Of a stretch of DNA of 64,000 nt, positions 10,101 through 17,500 are shown in pieces. The stretch comes from an uncultured Prevotellaceae bacterium (GTDB lineage: Bacteria; Bacteroidota; Bacteroidia; Bacteroidales; Bacteroidaceae), in contig CAMZAE010000006.1 in NCBI GenBank assembly GCA_947304115.1, positions 1-64,000 of the forward strand, in the 5' to 3' direction. Numbering within the stretch: position 1 is the stretch's first letter; the number at the start of each line of letters is the position of its first letter. The translations under genes were made by a program, and so were the position numbers. The notes beneath the pieces are model-generated. The model searched no databases. It was not told the DNA's origin and saw nothing but the letters and a program-made list of their open reading frames with translations.

Positions 10101-10774
10101 AAGGCAAGTTTCAGGTACAGGCTTTATATAAGGTAGAACCTGCCATAAGACAGGGCAACGACATCGTGCTCTGTGAAGACGGACAACGATTGCCCATGCT
10201 CCGCAGCCAGTCGGCCGCTTATCATTACCGTTGCCTCGCGGATTACTTCGACGAGGAGCAACCCTCCCCCATCGGTCTCTTCGTGGTGACAGCCCGTCCG
10301 ACGCAAGAGCCAAAAGACGAAGAGGAGCGCCTGATGATGCACGCCCTCTGCGCCCGTCTTGCCGAAGCCGGTGCAGAATGGCTCCAAAAAACACTCTCTA
10401 ACTCCCCCTTTAAAGGGGAGAAGCAAAGCTCGACGACCGAAGGGAAAGTCAACAAAAAGGCTCCCTTTAAGGAAGATTTAGAGGGCCTGTTGCGCATTGC
10501 CTTCGGCTACGCTACTTGTCCCGACCACTCGCTAAAGCGCATTGTCTTCGACAGGCTGGATGCAGAACAAAAGCTAAACATCACCCTGACCGACCGTTAC
10601 AGCATACAGCCCTCCACCTCCGTGTGCGGCCTCTTCATCTGGCATCACGAAGCCACCTACTTCCCCGTCGGCCGCATCGACCGAGAACAGCTTGCCGACT
10701 ATTGCCAGCGGCGAAGCATCTCCATCGAGGAAGGCGAAAGCCTACTCTCCAAGTTCATAATTCATAATTCTTAA
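7127..10774 (+). CDS. metH: Cobalamin-dependent methionine synthase MetH
   Basis: 1215-aa four-module enzyme that methylates homocysteine from methyltetrahydrofolate through cobalamin. In order: homocysteine/zinc domain with GLNCSFG and GGCCGT (about 303-308); pterin domain starting near NVGERTNVAGSRKF; B12 cap and B12-binding domain with DVHDIGKNI, the cobalamin-ligating His being about residue 766; and the AdoMet reactivation domain, VDWRMFLLFWGFKG to VCGLFIWHH. Three linkers (about 632-667, 918-947, 1088-1120) and the last residues are encoded by repeat-like DNA also found between genes here. Overall length stays near the usual 1230. The adjacent metF supplies its methyl donor. Confidence 0.96.
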   Translation: MEQAFKEIRDCLEKRILIMDGAMGTRIQAFGLPAECFHRERFEGWRVSLVGNNDVLCLTAPEVIADIHRLYIEAGADIIATNTFSSNRISQQEYHCSDFASEMAREGARIARQVADTSGRKIWVAGSMGPTSKSLTLSSDLGKGFARPLTFDDMAAAYEEQAEALLEGGADILLLETCYDALNTKAALYAIQRLNERFHREIPVMVSVTINDRSGRTLTGQTLEAFYISISHYPHLLSFGLNCSFGVTDLRSFVEQLSARIPLPISLYPNAGLPNQMGEYEELPDYTAHHLRQMAEAGLINIAGGCCGTDEHHIKAISKALKDVKPRIVPSPDNKLWVSGLEPLLIDRETQNFTNVGERTNVAGSRKFARLIAEKQYSEALSVARSQIEGGATVIDINMDDAMLDSRLEMQTFCQHINGDPAVGRAVLMIDSSDWPTILAGLKNAPGKCIVNSISLKGGEPDFIAKAQELQRLGAAVVVMAFDEEGQATTYERKTAIAQRAYGLLTGIGFPPQDIIFDVNILSVGTGIKEHQAYAVDFIRAVHWIKENLPFSKTSGGVSNLSFAFRGNNKVREAMHSVFLYHAIRAGLDMAIVNPSMLQVYDDIEPLLLRAVEDVVLNTDDETTERLLSVSEELRTKNEESTLPASSSGKPDSSFFTLHSSLTIEERLKYALTKGDSSHLTEDVPEALAKYGQPINVIEGPLMQAMEHIGTLFGEGKMFLPQVVRSAQVMKDAVAILQPYIDASDEAKGNKEKHCVVLATANGDVHDIGKNIVGIVLSCNGFEVIDLGVMVPCEKILEAVREQHPVLVGISGLITPSLKEMEKLCETFQREQLDVPILVGGATTSAVHTAVKLAPLYDGLVIYGGDASQTSVLAKRLTSNFTHFIEQTKTEQKQIRDAYNEHHAPLTPYQEANRINSPLLHSTSLNPYFDTKAAANSSYLILHSSLDKYVDWRMFLLFWGFKGETLPQLLVNPEAEKTLRNGKQYLEEAMREGKFQVQALYKVEPAIRQGNDIVLCEDGQRLPMLRSQSAAYHYRCLADYFDEEQPSPIGLFVVTARPTQEPKDEEERLMMHALCARLAEAGAEWLQKTLSNSPFKGEKQSSTTEGKVNKKAPFKEDLEGLLRIAFGYATCPDHSLKRIVFDRLDAEQKLNITLTDRYSIQPSTSVCGLFIWHHEATYFPVGRIDREQLADYCQRRSISIEEGESLLSKFIIHNS
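9020..9112. repeat. Simple-repeat insert inside metH (linker 1)
   Basis: Imperfect GAAGAATGAAGAAT-type repeats and their complement (TTCTTCATTCTTCACTCTTC) are translated as a Ser/Thr/Glu-rich linker between the pterin and cobalamin modules. The same motif stands untranslated before metF at 10810-10835. Confidence 0.7.
9877..9966. repeat. Simple-repeat insert inside metH (linker 2)
   Basis: TTCTTCA/AATTCTTCATTCTTC motifs are read in frame as a Ser/Leu-rich stretch (about residues 918-947) between the cobalamin and AdoMet modules. Confidence 0.65.
10393..10490. repeat. Palindromic repeat insert inside metH (linker 3)
   Basis: ACTCCCCCTTTAAAGGGGAG (10401-10420) is a near-perfect palindrome of the C5/G4 type common between Bacteroidota genes, followed by a second CTCCCTTTAAGG. 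It is read in frame within the AdoMet-binding module (about residues 1088-1120). Confidence 0.75.
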
Positions 10775-10809
10775 TGCATTTTTCATAATTTCTGGGCGGT
10801 AACAACTTC

Positions 10810-10835
10810 TTCATTCTTCACTCTTCATTCTTCTT
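10810..10835. repeat. TTCTTCATTCTTC simple repeat before metF
   Basis: Intergenic copy of the motif that is translated within metH. It fills most of the 67-base gap between metH and metF. Confidence 0.7.
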
Positions 10836-10841
10836 TTTCAC

Positions 10842-11798
10842 ATGAAAGTCATCGACATCCTCAACAATAGCAAGCGTCCTTTCGCCAGTTTCGAGCTTGT
10901 TCCACCCCTGAAAGGCAGCGATGCAAGCCGCCTCTATCAGAGCCTCGACCCGCTGATGGAATTCAACCCTCCCTTTGTCAACATCACTTGCCACCGAGAT
11001 GAAGTGGAATACGTGCCCAACGGCGACGACACCTACACAAGGATGACGCTGGCAAAGCGGCCTGGCACAGTGGCAATCGTAGCTGCCATCATGCGCCGCT
11101 ACCCAGATTTAGAGATTGTGCCGCACGTCATTTGCGGCGGCTCATCGCGCAGCCGCGTGGAGAGCGAACTACTTGACCTTCACTTCCTCGGCATCAATAA
11201 CATCATGGCTTTGCGAGGCGATGCCCTGCCAGGGCAAAAGCATTTCATCCCCGAACCCGATGGCTTCAGCCACAGCTCTGAACTTGTCGGGATGATAAGC
11301 GACCTGAATCACGGCCGCTACCTCGACCCGACGGTGAAGGACGGCCTTTCCACTGACTTCTGCATCGGTGTGGCCGCTTATCCGGAGAAGCACTTCGAGG
11401 CTGCCAACCTCGAAACCGACATCCAGCATCTCCGCCAGAAGGTGGAGGCGGGAGCCAGCTATATCGTCACCCAGATGTTCTTCGACAACGACCAGTTCTT
11501 CCGTTTCGCCAGCCTCTGCCGAAAGGCCGGTATCGCCGTTCCCATCATCCCTGGCTTGAAGCCCATCTCGTCGAAGAAGCAGATTGACATGCTACCGAGA
11601 AGCTTCCACATCGACATTCCGCAGCCACTCGTCAGCCTGATGGAGAAGGCAAAGACAACCGAAGACGCCTACAGGCTTGGCATCGACTGGGCCGTCCGGC
11701 AGAGTCGCGAACTCCTCGAACACGGCTTCCCTGCCATACATTATTACACTATGGCAAAGCCCGACAACGTCTGCCAAATCGTCCGCGCTGTCTTTTGA
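10842..11798 (+). CDS. metF: Methylenetetrahydrofolate reductase MetF
   Basis: 318-aa FAD-dependent TIM-barrel enzyme that reduces 5,10-methylene-THF to 5-methyl-THF, the methyl donor for MetH just upstream. Family landmarks are FASFELVPPLKGSD near the N-terminus with the catalytic Glu, VNITCHRDE, LRGDALPG, and ASYIVTQMFFDNDQFFRF with the folate-binding region. Length is slightly above the E. coli enzyme. The gene begins 67 bases after metH, separated only by a simple repeat, so co-transcription is likely. Confidence 0.96.
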   Translation: MKVIDILNNSKRPFASFELVPPLKGSDASRLYQSLDPLMEFNPPFVNITCHRDEVEYVPNGDDTYTRMTLAKRPGTVAIVAAIMRRYPDLEIVPHVICGGSSRSRVESELLDLHFLGINNIMALRGDALPGQKHFIPEPDGFSHSSELVGMISDLNHGRYLDPTVKDGLSTDFCIGVAAYPEKHFEAANLETDIQHLRQKVEAGASYIVTQMFFDNDQFFRFASLCRKAGIAVPIIPGLKPISSKKQIDMLPRSFHIDIPQPLVSLMEKAKTTEDAYRLGIDWAVRQSRELLEHGFPAIHYYTMAKPDNVCQIVRAVF

Positions 11799-11803
11799 AT
11801 AGA

Positions 11804-12829
11804 ATGTCAGTTATGTCTATGGATATGGAAGAAGGACAAAACATCATCATTTACCGCACCGTCGATGGACGTTCATCGGTAGCGCTCTTTGCCAAGGATG
11901 GCAAGATATGGCTCAACCAACAGCAGATGGCTGAACTTTTTGCCACCTCTAAACAATCTATCAGTTATCATATCATCAATATACTGAAAGAAAGAGAGTT
12001 GGACACCACTTCAGTTGTCAAAGAATACTTGACAACTGCCGCCGACGGGAAGAACTATAACGTCGTCTTTTATTCGCTGGAAATGATTATTGCTGTGGGG
12101 TATCGTATCCGTGGGATAAGAGGGACACAGTTCCGACAATGGGCAACGGAGCACCTGACCGAGTATCTCGTTAAGGGCTTCACAATGGATGACGAGCGGT
12201 TGAAGAACCCCGACGGCCGTCCTGACTACTTTGACGAGTTACTTCTCCGCATTCGCGACATCCGCGCCTCCGAGAAAAGATTCTATCAGAAAGTACGTGA
12301 CCTCTTCGCATTGAGCAGCGATTACGACAGGACAGACAAGGCCACACAGATGTTCTTTGCAGAGACACAGAACAAACTGCTTTATGCCGTCACACATCAG
12401 ACGGCAGCAGAGCTGATTGTCACCCGTGCGGATGCAAGCCTTCCCAATATGGGTTTGACCACATGGAAAGGAAGCATTGTCCGCAAAGGCGATGTCATCA
12501 TTGCCAAGAACTACCTGCAACGTGATGAGATCGATTCTTTAAACCGCCTCGTTGACATCTTCCTGACCAGTGCCGAAGAGCGGGTGAAAAGCCGTCGCGA
12601 CCTTACTCTCGACTATTGGCGCAGGAATGTAGAGAGCCTGCTGTCATTCCAAGAAAAGGACATCCTGCAAGGACGAGGTGCCATTACCAATGAAGAAGCG
12701 GAGGAGATTGTCCACCAAAGATACGACACTTTCAACGCCCGACGCAAACAGCTCAATGCTTTGGATGCCGATGCCGAGGACATAAAGATGCTTGAGGACT
12801 TAGAGAAAAGCATCACCGGCCGAAGGTAG
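11804..12829 (+). CDS. RhuM-family (virulence RhuM-like) protein
   Basis: 341-aa protein of the RhuM family, first named from Salmonella pathogenicity island 3 and of unknown molecular function. Family landmarks are IWLNQQQMAELFATSKQSISYHI (a helix-turn-helix-like segment near 40-62), the block EMIIAVGYRIRGIRGTQFRQWAT (about 98-120), and the C-terminal DEIDSLNRLVDIFLTSAEERV. ATG 11804 is preferred over a TTG at 11795 that overlaps the metF stop; ATGs a few codons later are possible. It is a recurrent accessory gene in Bacteroidota and often sits near mobile or defence loci, but no partner is visible here. Confidence 0.85.
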   Translation: MSVMSMDMEEGQNIIIYRTVDGRSSVALFAKDGKIWLNQQQMAELFATSKQSISYHIINILKERELDTTSVVKEYLTTAADGKNYNVVFYSLEMIIAVGYRIRGIRGTQFRQWATEHLTEYLVKGFTMDDERLKNPDGRPDYFDELLLRIRDIRASEKRFYQKVRDLFALSSDYDRTDKATQMFFAETQNKLLYAVTHQTAAELIVTRADASLPNMGLTTWKGSIVRKGDVIIAKNYLQRDEIDSLNRLVDIFLTSAEERVKSRRDLTLDYWRRNVESLLSFQEKDILQGRGAITNEEAEEIVHQRYDTFNARRKQLNALDADAEDIKMLEDLEKSITGRR

Positions 12830-12945
12830 TCAAAAAACGCATAGTGGTGCGAAGGCCCGCGCTCCATTATTAGGCCTTTTCTGGTACACCACGAAGTCAG
12901 AAAGTCCCAAACTGGCAGACATGCCATAAAAAAAACAACAAAACA

Positions 12946-12976
12946 TTTGGAAGGTACCCGAAGAATGCGTACCTTT
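12946..12976 (+). promoter_or_regulatory. Perfect Bacteroidota promoter with no gene close behind it
   Basis: TTTG (12946-12949), a 19-base spacer and TACCTTTG (12969-12976) match the consensus exactly. Transcription should begin near 12982, but the next start codon is at 13357. Confidence 0.8.
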
Positions 12977-12982
12977 GCAGCA

Positions 12983-13350
12983 TCGCTCGGTAAGTTCCCT
13001 TATGGGTGGCGGGCGGTCTTATATATAAGAAAGACGTTTTCGAACGTCTGTCGTTGTGAACTGTGAATCTCGCAAATTCCTAATCTCACAGCAGACAGAT
13101 GACAACCGAAGCGTCTGCGTGGCACGTTCCTATATACCTTATTATATATAGTATGTGCTGGCGTGGGCTTGCGAGCGTTGTCTATCCTGTGTGAGAGGGC
13201 AATGCGAGAGCCTACAGTTCCAGGATAGGCTAAGAAGCAAAACACCTGCGCCTTTTTTGTATATCCGTAGGAAACAGATCTGAACCCGCTGGCTTTGTGG
13301 TGTTTGCCGGCTAATGACCGAAATAAATACAGTATTCGGTTCCTAAATTT
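12983..13350 (+). ncRNA. Candidate structured RNA or very long 5' leader
   Basis: About 370 bases without a credible gene follow a perfect promoter. Visible helices are the palindrome CTTATATATAAG near 13020; a 7-bp stem capped by TTCG (13032-13049, AGACGTT/AACGTCT); TGTGA...TCACA around 13060-13095; CTATCCTG/CAGGATAG closing a large loop at about 13180-13230; and the GCTGGC/GCCGGC hairpin in the 33-bp repeat at 13279-13311. No match to tmRNA, RNase P RNA or SRP RNA signatures was recognised. It may be an sRNA, 6S-like RNA, or the leader of the gene at 13357. Confidence 0.45.
13279..13311 (+). repeat. 33-bp direct repeat, copy 1
   Basis: Identical over 33 bases to 15144-15176. It contains a GCTGGC/GCCGGC stem with a 12-base loop. 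The two copies bracket the genes at 13357 and 14384. Confidence 0.9.
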
Positions 13351-13356
13351 ATCGTT

Positions 13357-14328
13357 ATGAAAAAGCTTTTCAGCATTCTTCTGTCGCTGCTTGCGGCAAA
13401 TGCCTACGGACAAAAAGTGGACTTTTCTGTAGTATTCGTACCCGAGGAGAGCGGCAACAACATCACGCGCATATCCAATGCCGGCGACTATGTGTGCCTG
13501 CCCGTCGTGAAAAGGAATAGCTATGGCGTCAGTTGGAACTCCAACCGCATTCTCGCCATCTCGCCCGACGGCACACATCTGGCCTACATCTCCAACCGCA
13601 ACAACGCCACGAACATCTTCCTCACAGACCTCAACAAGCAGGGCGGCAGTGTGCAGCGCACCAAACGGCAGGGCGTGCAGGACTTCACCTTCTCGTCCGA
13701 CGGAAAGTACATCTGCTTCTCCGAGATAAGGGGCAAGGAGTGCCAACTGTTCCAGACCGATGCACAGAGCGGCTATGTATGCCGTCAGATAACAAGCGGT
13801 GCAAAGGACTATTCGCCTGTGTATTCGAGCGACATGAAACAGGTGTTCTTTTCCCGCGAGGAAAAGAAAGGCTTCAGCGTATGGAGCTACAACATCGCCA
13901 ACAACTTCCTTGCCACTTATTCCCTCGGACTCAACCCCTCGCCCGTAAAGGGAGAGAACGCCTACTTCTGCACTCGCATCAGCGTGGAGGGAAAGTGCGA
14001 GATATGGAAGGTGAACTACGAGACGGGGCTTGAAGAGTGCATCGTCAGCGACCCTGGCCGTTCCTTCATGTCCCCCATGGTTTCACCCGACGGAAGGTGG
14101 CTCCTCATGGTGGGCAGCGGCGGCATTGATGCCGGCACAAGAATGTACTGGAACACAGACCTCTACGCTTGTCACACGGACGGCACCAACCTGACACAAC
14201 TCACCTATCATGCCGCAGACGACCTTAGCCCTGTCTGGAGTGCCGACGGAAAGAAAATCTACTTTGTCTCACAGCGCGGAGACGCCGAAGGCACGGCAAA
14301 CATTTGGTGCATGGACTTCAACTATTAG
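13357..14328 (+). CDS. Secreted TolB-like (PD40) beta-propeller protein
   Basis: 323-aa exported protein with a signal peptide ending near AYG-Q (about residue 19). The body is a series of WD40-like PD40 blades: ILAISPDGTHLAYISNRNNATNIFL, FTFSSDGKYICFSE, SPVYSSDMKQVFFSRE, SPMVSPDGRWLLMV and SPVWSADGKKIYFVSQR. This is the repeat of TolB-type propellers, which usually serve as protein-interaction platforms in the periplasm. No catalytic domain is attached. It is followed 55 bases later by an outer-membrane-like protein, suggesting a shared envelope role. Confidence 0.85.
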   Translation: MKKLFSILLSLLAANAYGQKVDFSVVFVPEESGNNITRISNAGDYVCLPVVKRNSYGVSWNSNRILAISPDGTHLAYISNRNNATNIFLTDLNKQGGSVQRTKRQGVQDFTFSSDGKYICFSEIRGKECQLFQTDAQSGYVCRQITSGAKDYSPVYSSDMKQVFFSREEKKGFSVWSYNIANNFLATYSLGLNPSPVKGENAYFCTRISVEGKCEIWKVNYETGLEECIVSDPGRSFMSPMVSPDGRWLLMVGSGGIDAGTRMYWNTDLYACHTDGTNLTQLTYHAADDLSPVWSADGKKIYFVSQRGDAEGTANIWCMDFNY

Positions 14329-14383
14329 CCTTACAGAAAGAAGTGTTCATTAACATATTTATCAATTTTAAACAATTCTCATT

Positions 14384-15148
14384 ATGAAGATTAAGTATTC
14401 TTTTCTTGCAATGGCAATGGCTGTTGCAACAAGCGCAAGCGCACAGTTCGTAAGTGGAGGAGGCTCAAAAGGCGGCTCCAGAATTTCAAATGCAGAACTT
14501 GATCCGAAGATTCACTTAATGGCAGACTTCAAACTTGGTTCTGTCGCCTCTGCTGGAGGCTTCGGATTTAACTTGGGCGGCACGAAGGAAATCTACACGA
14601 TCAGCGGATGCACAGTGGCATGGGACTTCCTCAACGTGGAGTATGCCGCCCCGTTCAGCTCTCCCTCAAACTTGGACTTCCTGAGCTTGAAGACAGGCCT
14701 GCGCCTCTTCAGCCCTTCCTTCATGAACGACAACCTTCGCCTTTACACCAACTTGGCCATGGGTTATACCTGCGTGCTCACGAAAGGAAAAGGAGATTCC
14801 CAACTTTATTATTTTGCAAAGAAGCGGATAGAAGAGGGTAGCAGTGTGGCTGAGAAATGGGCGGAGGAACAAGGCTATAGTGGAAAAGAAATAGAGGAGC
14901 TTTGGCGTCGTTTAGATGTATATGAGGAAGCCTTTGAAGAAATCGAACCATATATTCCGAGAGAAGAGGAGGACCAGGCATTTTTGAATATGATAGGCAG
15001 CGACAAGATGCAGGCCTATCACGGCTTTGGTTTGACTTGGGGCATCGGTGTACAAATCAAGAAGAAGTTCAACATCGGCTACACGCTGCAATACGAGACG
15101 GCACTCAAGACCAAGAACCATTTCGCAACCTTCGGTTACACATTCTGA
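14384..15148 (+). CDS. Secreted outer-membrane beta-barrel-like protein, unknown function
   Basis: 254-aa protein with a clear signal peptide (MKIKYSFLAMAMAVATSASA-Q). Alternating hydrophobic strands rich in Gly and aromatics (DFKLGSVASAGGFGFNLGG, AMGYTCVL, HGFGLTWGIGVQI) and a terminal aromatic (...FATFGYTF) resemble a small outer-membrane barrel. A charged helical insert of about 70 residues (about 146-205, KKRIEEGSSVAEKWAEE and following) interrupts it and could be an extracellular or periplasmic loop. Its stop codon lies inside the second copy of the 33-bp repeat. I do not recognise a named family. Confidence 0.7.
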   Translation: MKIKYSFLAMAMAVATSASAQFVSGGGSKGGSRISNAELDPKIHLMADFKLGSVASAGGFGFNLGGTKEIYTISGCTVAWDFLNVEYAAPFSSPSNLDFLSLKTGLRLFSPSFMNDNLRLYTNLAMGYTCVLTKGKGDSQLYYFAKKRIEEGSSVAEKWAEEQGYSGKEIEELWRRLDVYEEAFEEIEPYIPREEEDQAFLNMIGSDKMQAYHGFGLTWGIGVQIKKKFNIGYTLQYETALKTKNHFATFGYTF

Positions 15149-15176
15149 ACCCGCTGGCTTTGTGGTGTTTGCCGGC
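15144..15176 (+). repeat. 33-bp direct repeat, copy 2
   Basis: Exact copy of 13279-13311. It overlaps the stop codon of the gene ending at 15148 and ends 16 bases before the glf start. Confidence 0.9.
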
Positions 15177-15192
15177 CATATTTGAAACCGGG

Positions 15193-16329
15193 ATGTACGA
15201 TTACCTCATAGTTGGCTCTGGCCTATTCGGTGCTACGTTTGCCCACCTTGCTGCACAACGAGGATTCCAGTGCTTGGTGATAGAAAAGCGTCCACATCTC
15301 GGCGGTAACATCTACTGTGAGTGCATGGAGGGTATTAACGTGCATAAATACGGAGCACATATCTTCCATACGAACAATAAGGAGGTGTGGGACTTTGTGA
15401 ACCGCCTTGTGTCGTTCAACCGCTATACTAACTGTCCCGTTGCCAACTATCACGGCAAGCTCTTCAACCTGCCGTTCAACATGAACACCTTCTACCAGAT
15501 GTGGGGAGTAACTACACCAGAAGATGCGGCAGCAAAGATTGAGGAGCAGAAAGCAGAAGCCATTGCCAAGATGAAGGCCGAGGGCGTTACAGAACCTCGT
15601 AATCTCGAAGAGCAAGGCCTTTGCCTCGTCGGGAAAGACATCTTTGAAAAACTTATCAAGGAGTACACCGAGAAACAATGGGAGCGGCCATGTAGTGAAC
15701 TACCCGCGTTCATCATCAAACGTCTGCCTGTGCGACTGGTTTATGACAACAACTACTTCAATGATGCCTTTCAGGGCATCCCCATCGGGGGATACAACCG
15801 CCTGACGGAGGCTCTGATGGAAGGTGTGGAATGCAGGACGGACACAGACTTCTTCCGCTCCGAATACAGGAATTGGCGCAGACACGCCAGGCAGTTAGTC
15901 TATACCGGGCCTCTTGACGAGTATTTCGGTTTCTGTCTTGGCAAGCTTGATTGGCGGACGGTGTGCTTCAAGACCAGAATTATTGATACACCCAACTATC
16001 AGGGCAATGCCGTAGTCAACTATACATCCCACGAGCAGCCTTATACGCGTGTCATTGAACACAAGCACTTTGAGATGTTCGGGGACGCTGTTTACGATTT
16101 GCCAAAGACAATCGTCTCGGAAGAGTATTCCTCTCCATATAAGGATGGCATGGAGCCATTCTATCCGATAAACGACAGCAGGAACGATGCGCTTGCAAGA
16201 GAGTATCATCTGCTGGCTGCCAAAGAAAGCGGCGTGACCTTCGGCGGCAGGCTGGCAGAATACAAGTACTACGACATGGCACCCGTCATAGAGAAAGTGC
16301 TGAACCTGTTTAACACCCCAGCACGATGA
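15193..16329 (+). CDS. glf: UDP-galactopyranose mutase
   Basis: 378-aa flavoenzyme converting UDP-galactopyranose to UDP-galactofuranose, the donor for galactofuranose in surface glycans. GSGLFGA (8-14) binds FAD. EKRPHLGGNIYCE, YGAHIFHTNNKEVWDFV and the C-terminal EYKYYDM are family hallmarks. ATG 15193 gives the normal length and N-terminus; a frame open further upstream runs into the previous gene. Its stop overlaps the start of the next gene (ATGA), making it the first gene of the glycan operon. Confidence 0.96.
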   Translation: MYDYLIVGSGLFGATFAHLAAQRGFQCLVIEKRPHLGGNIYCECMEGINVHKYGAHIFHTNNKEVWDFVNRLVSFNRYTNCPVANYHGKLFNLPFNMNTFYQMWGVTTPEDAAAKIEEQKAEAIAKMKAEGVTEPRNLEEQGLCLVGKDIFEKLIKEYTEKQWERPCSELPAFIIKRLPVRLVYDNNYFNDAFQGIPIGGYNRLTEALMEGVECRTDTDFFRSEYRNWRRHARQLVYTGPLDEYFGFCLGKLDWRTVCFKTRIIDTPNYQGNAVVNYTSHEQPYTRVIEHKHFEMFGDAVYDLPKTIVSEEYSSPYKDGMEPFYPINDSRNDALAREYHLLAAKESGVTFGGRLAEYKYYDMAPVIEKVLNLFNTPAR

Positions 16330-16760
16330 ACATGCCCCAACCATTAAAAGCTACTTATACACGGTTCAGGAATCTCATCCTCTACGGTGTCATCGGCAGT
16401 TGCACTGCCACGCTGGACTTCCTGCTGTTCACCGCTCTCACGCAGTGGGCTGGCGTTTATTATATTGCCGCCAATGTCGTGAGTTGTTCTGTGAGCATCA
16501 TGTGCAGTTTCCTGCTGAACCGCAAGTACAACTTCCGGGTGAACGACCACCCAATACGCCGCATGGTATCATTCTTCTCTGTAGGGGTCGCCGGGTTGTT
16601 CCTCAGTTCCCTCATCCTTCACTTCTGTATTGACGGCTTGTGCTGGGGGAAGTCCGCTGCAAAGCTCACGTCAATCGTAATCACAGTATTCATCCAGTTC
16701 CTGCTGAACAAATACATATCGTTCAGACAGGTGACAGGAATGGGGAAAAAAATACAATAG
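16326..16760 (+). CDS. GtrA-family membrane protein (polyprenyl-linked sugar flippase)
   Basis: 144-aa protein with four predicted membrane helices. FRNLILYGVIGSCTATLDFLLF near the N-terminus and NRKYNFRV in the middle are typical of GtrA. The family is thought to flip undecaprenyl-phosphate-linked sugars across the inner membrane in glycan modification. It overlaps glf by four bases and is followed eight bases later by a GT2 enzyme, giving the classic GtrA-GtrB order. Confidence 0.88.
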   Translation: MNMPQPLKATYTRFRNLILYGVIGSCTATLDFLLFTALTQWAGVYYIAANVVSCSVSIMCSFLLNRKYNFRVNDHPIRRMVSFFSVGVAGLFLSSLILHFCIDGLCWGKSAAKLTSIVITVFIQFLLNKYISFRQVTGMGKKIQ

Positions 16761-16768
16761 CAAACATC

Positions 16769-17500
16769 ATGGATAAAATCTGTTTTGTAATGCCTGCCTA
16801 TAACGAAGCGGAGAACATAGAGGCAACCATCGGACAGTGGTACCCTGTAGTGGAGAAGCTGCATCGGGAAGGGACAGAAGCAAAACTGGTCATTGCCAAC
16901 GATGGCAGCAAGGACGACACATTCGCTATAATGGAGGGACTCAAAGGCAAATATCCGTTATTGGAAGCTCTGGACAAGCCCAACTCTGGACACGGGGCGA
17001 CTGTCCTTTTCCTTTATCGCCACGCAATTGATGCTGGAGCAGACTATGTCTTCCAGACAGACAGTGATGGGCAGACAAATCCGGACGAATTCTGGCAGAT
17101 GTGGGAGAACAAAGGCATGTATGACTTCCAGATAGGCCATCGCCTCGGCAGGCAGGATGGCTTTAGCCGTGTGTTCGTGACAAAGACACTCCGGCTGATT
17201 GTCTGGCTGATGTTCCATGCGTGGGTTGTTGATGCTAACACGCCATTCCGCTTGATGCGAACCGACAAGCTTCAGCCCATCATCGGGGTCATCCCACAGG
17301 ATTATGGCTTATGCAACGTGGCAGTGTCTGCCATAGCGACAAAGTGGAAGTACAGAATAGGTTGGTACAGAATCACATTCAAGCCACGTCAAGGCGGTGT
17401 CAACTCCATCAACATGAAGCGTATCTTCGGAATAGGTTGGAAGGCAATAAGCGACTTCAGGGACATCAATAGAAATCTTGGTAAAATAAGCAACAAATGA
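16769..17500 (+). CDS. Family 2 glycosyltransferase (polyprenyl-phosphate sugar synthase type)
   Basis: 243-aa GT-A fold enzyme. The N-terminal FVMPAYNEAENIEATIGQW and VIANDGSKDDTFAIM with DD/DxD-type residues, then FQTDSDGQTNPDEFWQMW, match dolichyl/undecaprenyl-phosphate glycosyltransferases. No C-terminal membrane helices are present, unlike the GtrB-like enzyme at 19009. ATG 16769 gives the family N-terminus; the open frame upstream overlaps the GtrA gene. It probably charges polyprenyl phosphate with a sugar for the neighbouring GtrA and the membrane transferase at 17497. Confidence 0.88.
   Translation: MDKICFVMPAYNEAENIEATIGQWYPVVEKLHREGTEAKLVIANDGSKDDTFAIMEGLKGKYPLLEALDKPNSGHGATVLFLYRHAIDAGADYVFQTDSDGQTNPDEFWQMWENKGMYDFQIGHRLGRQDGFSRVFVTKTLRLIVWLMFHAWVVDANTPFRLMRTDKLQPIIGVIPQDYGLCNVAVSAIATKWKYRIGWYRITFKPRQGGVNSINMKRIFGIGWKAISDFRDINRNLGKISNK

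Noticed and set aside
12983-13350. tmRNA, RNase P RNA or SRP RNA
   Set aside because: The conserved ends and core motifs of these RNAs are not present, so only a generic RNA candidate is reported.
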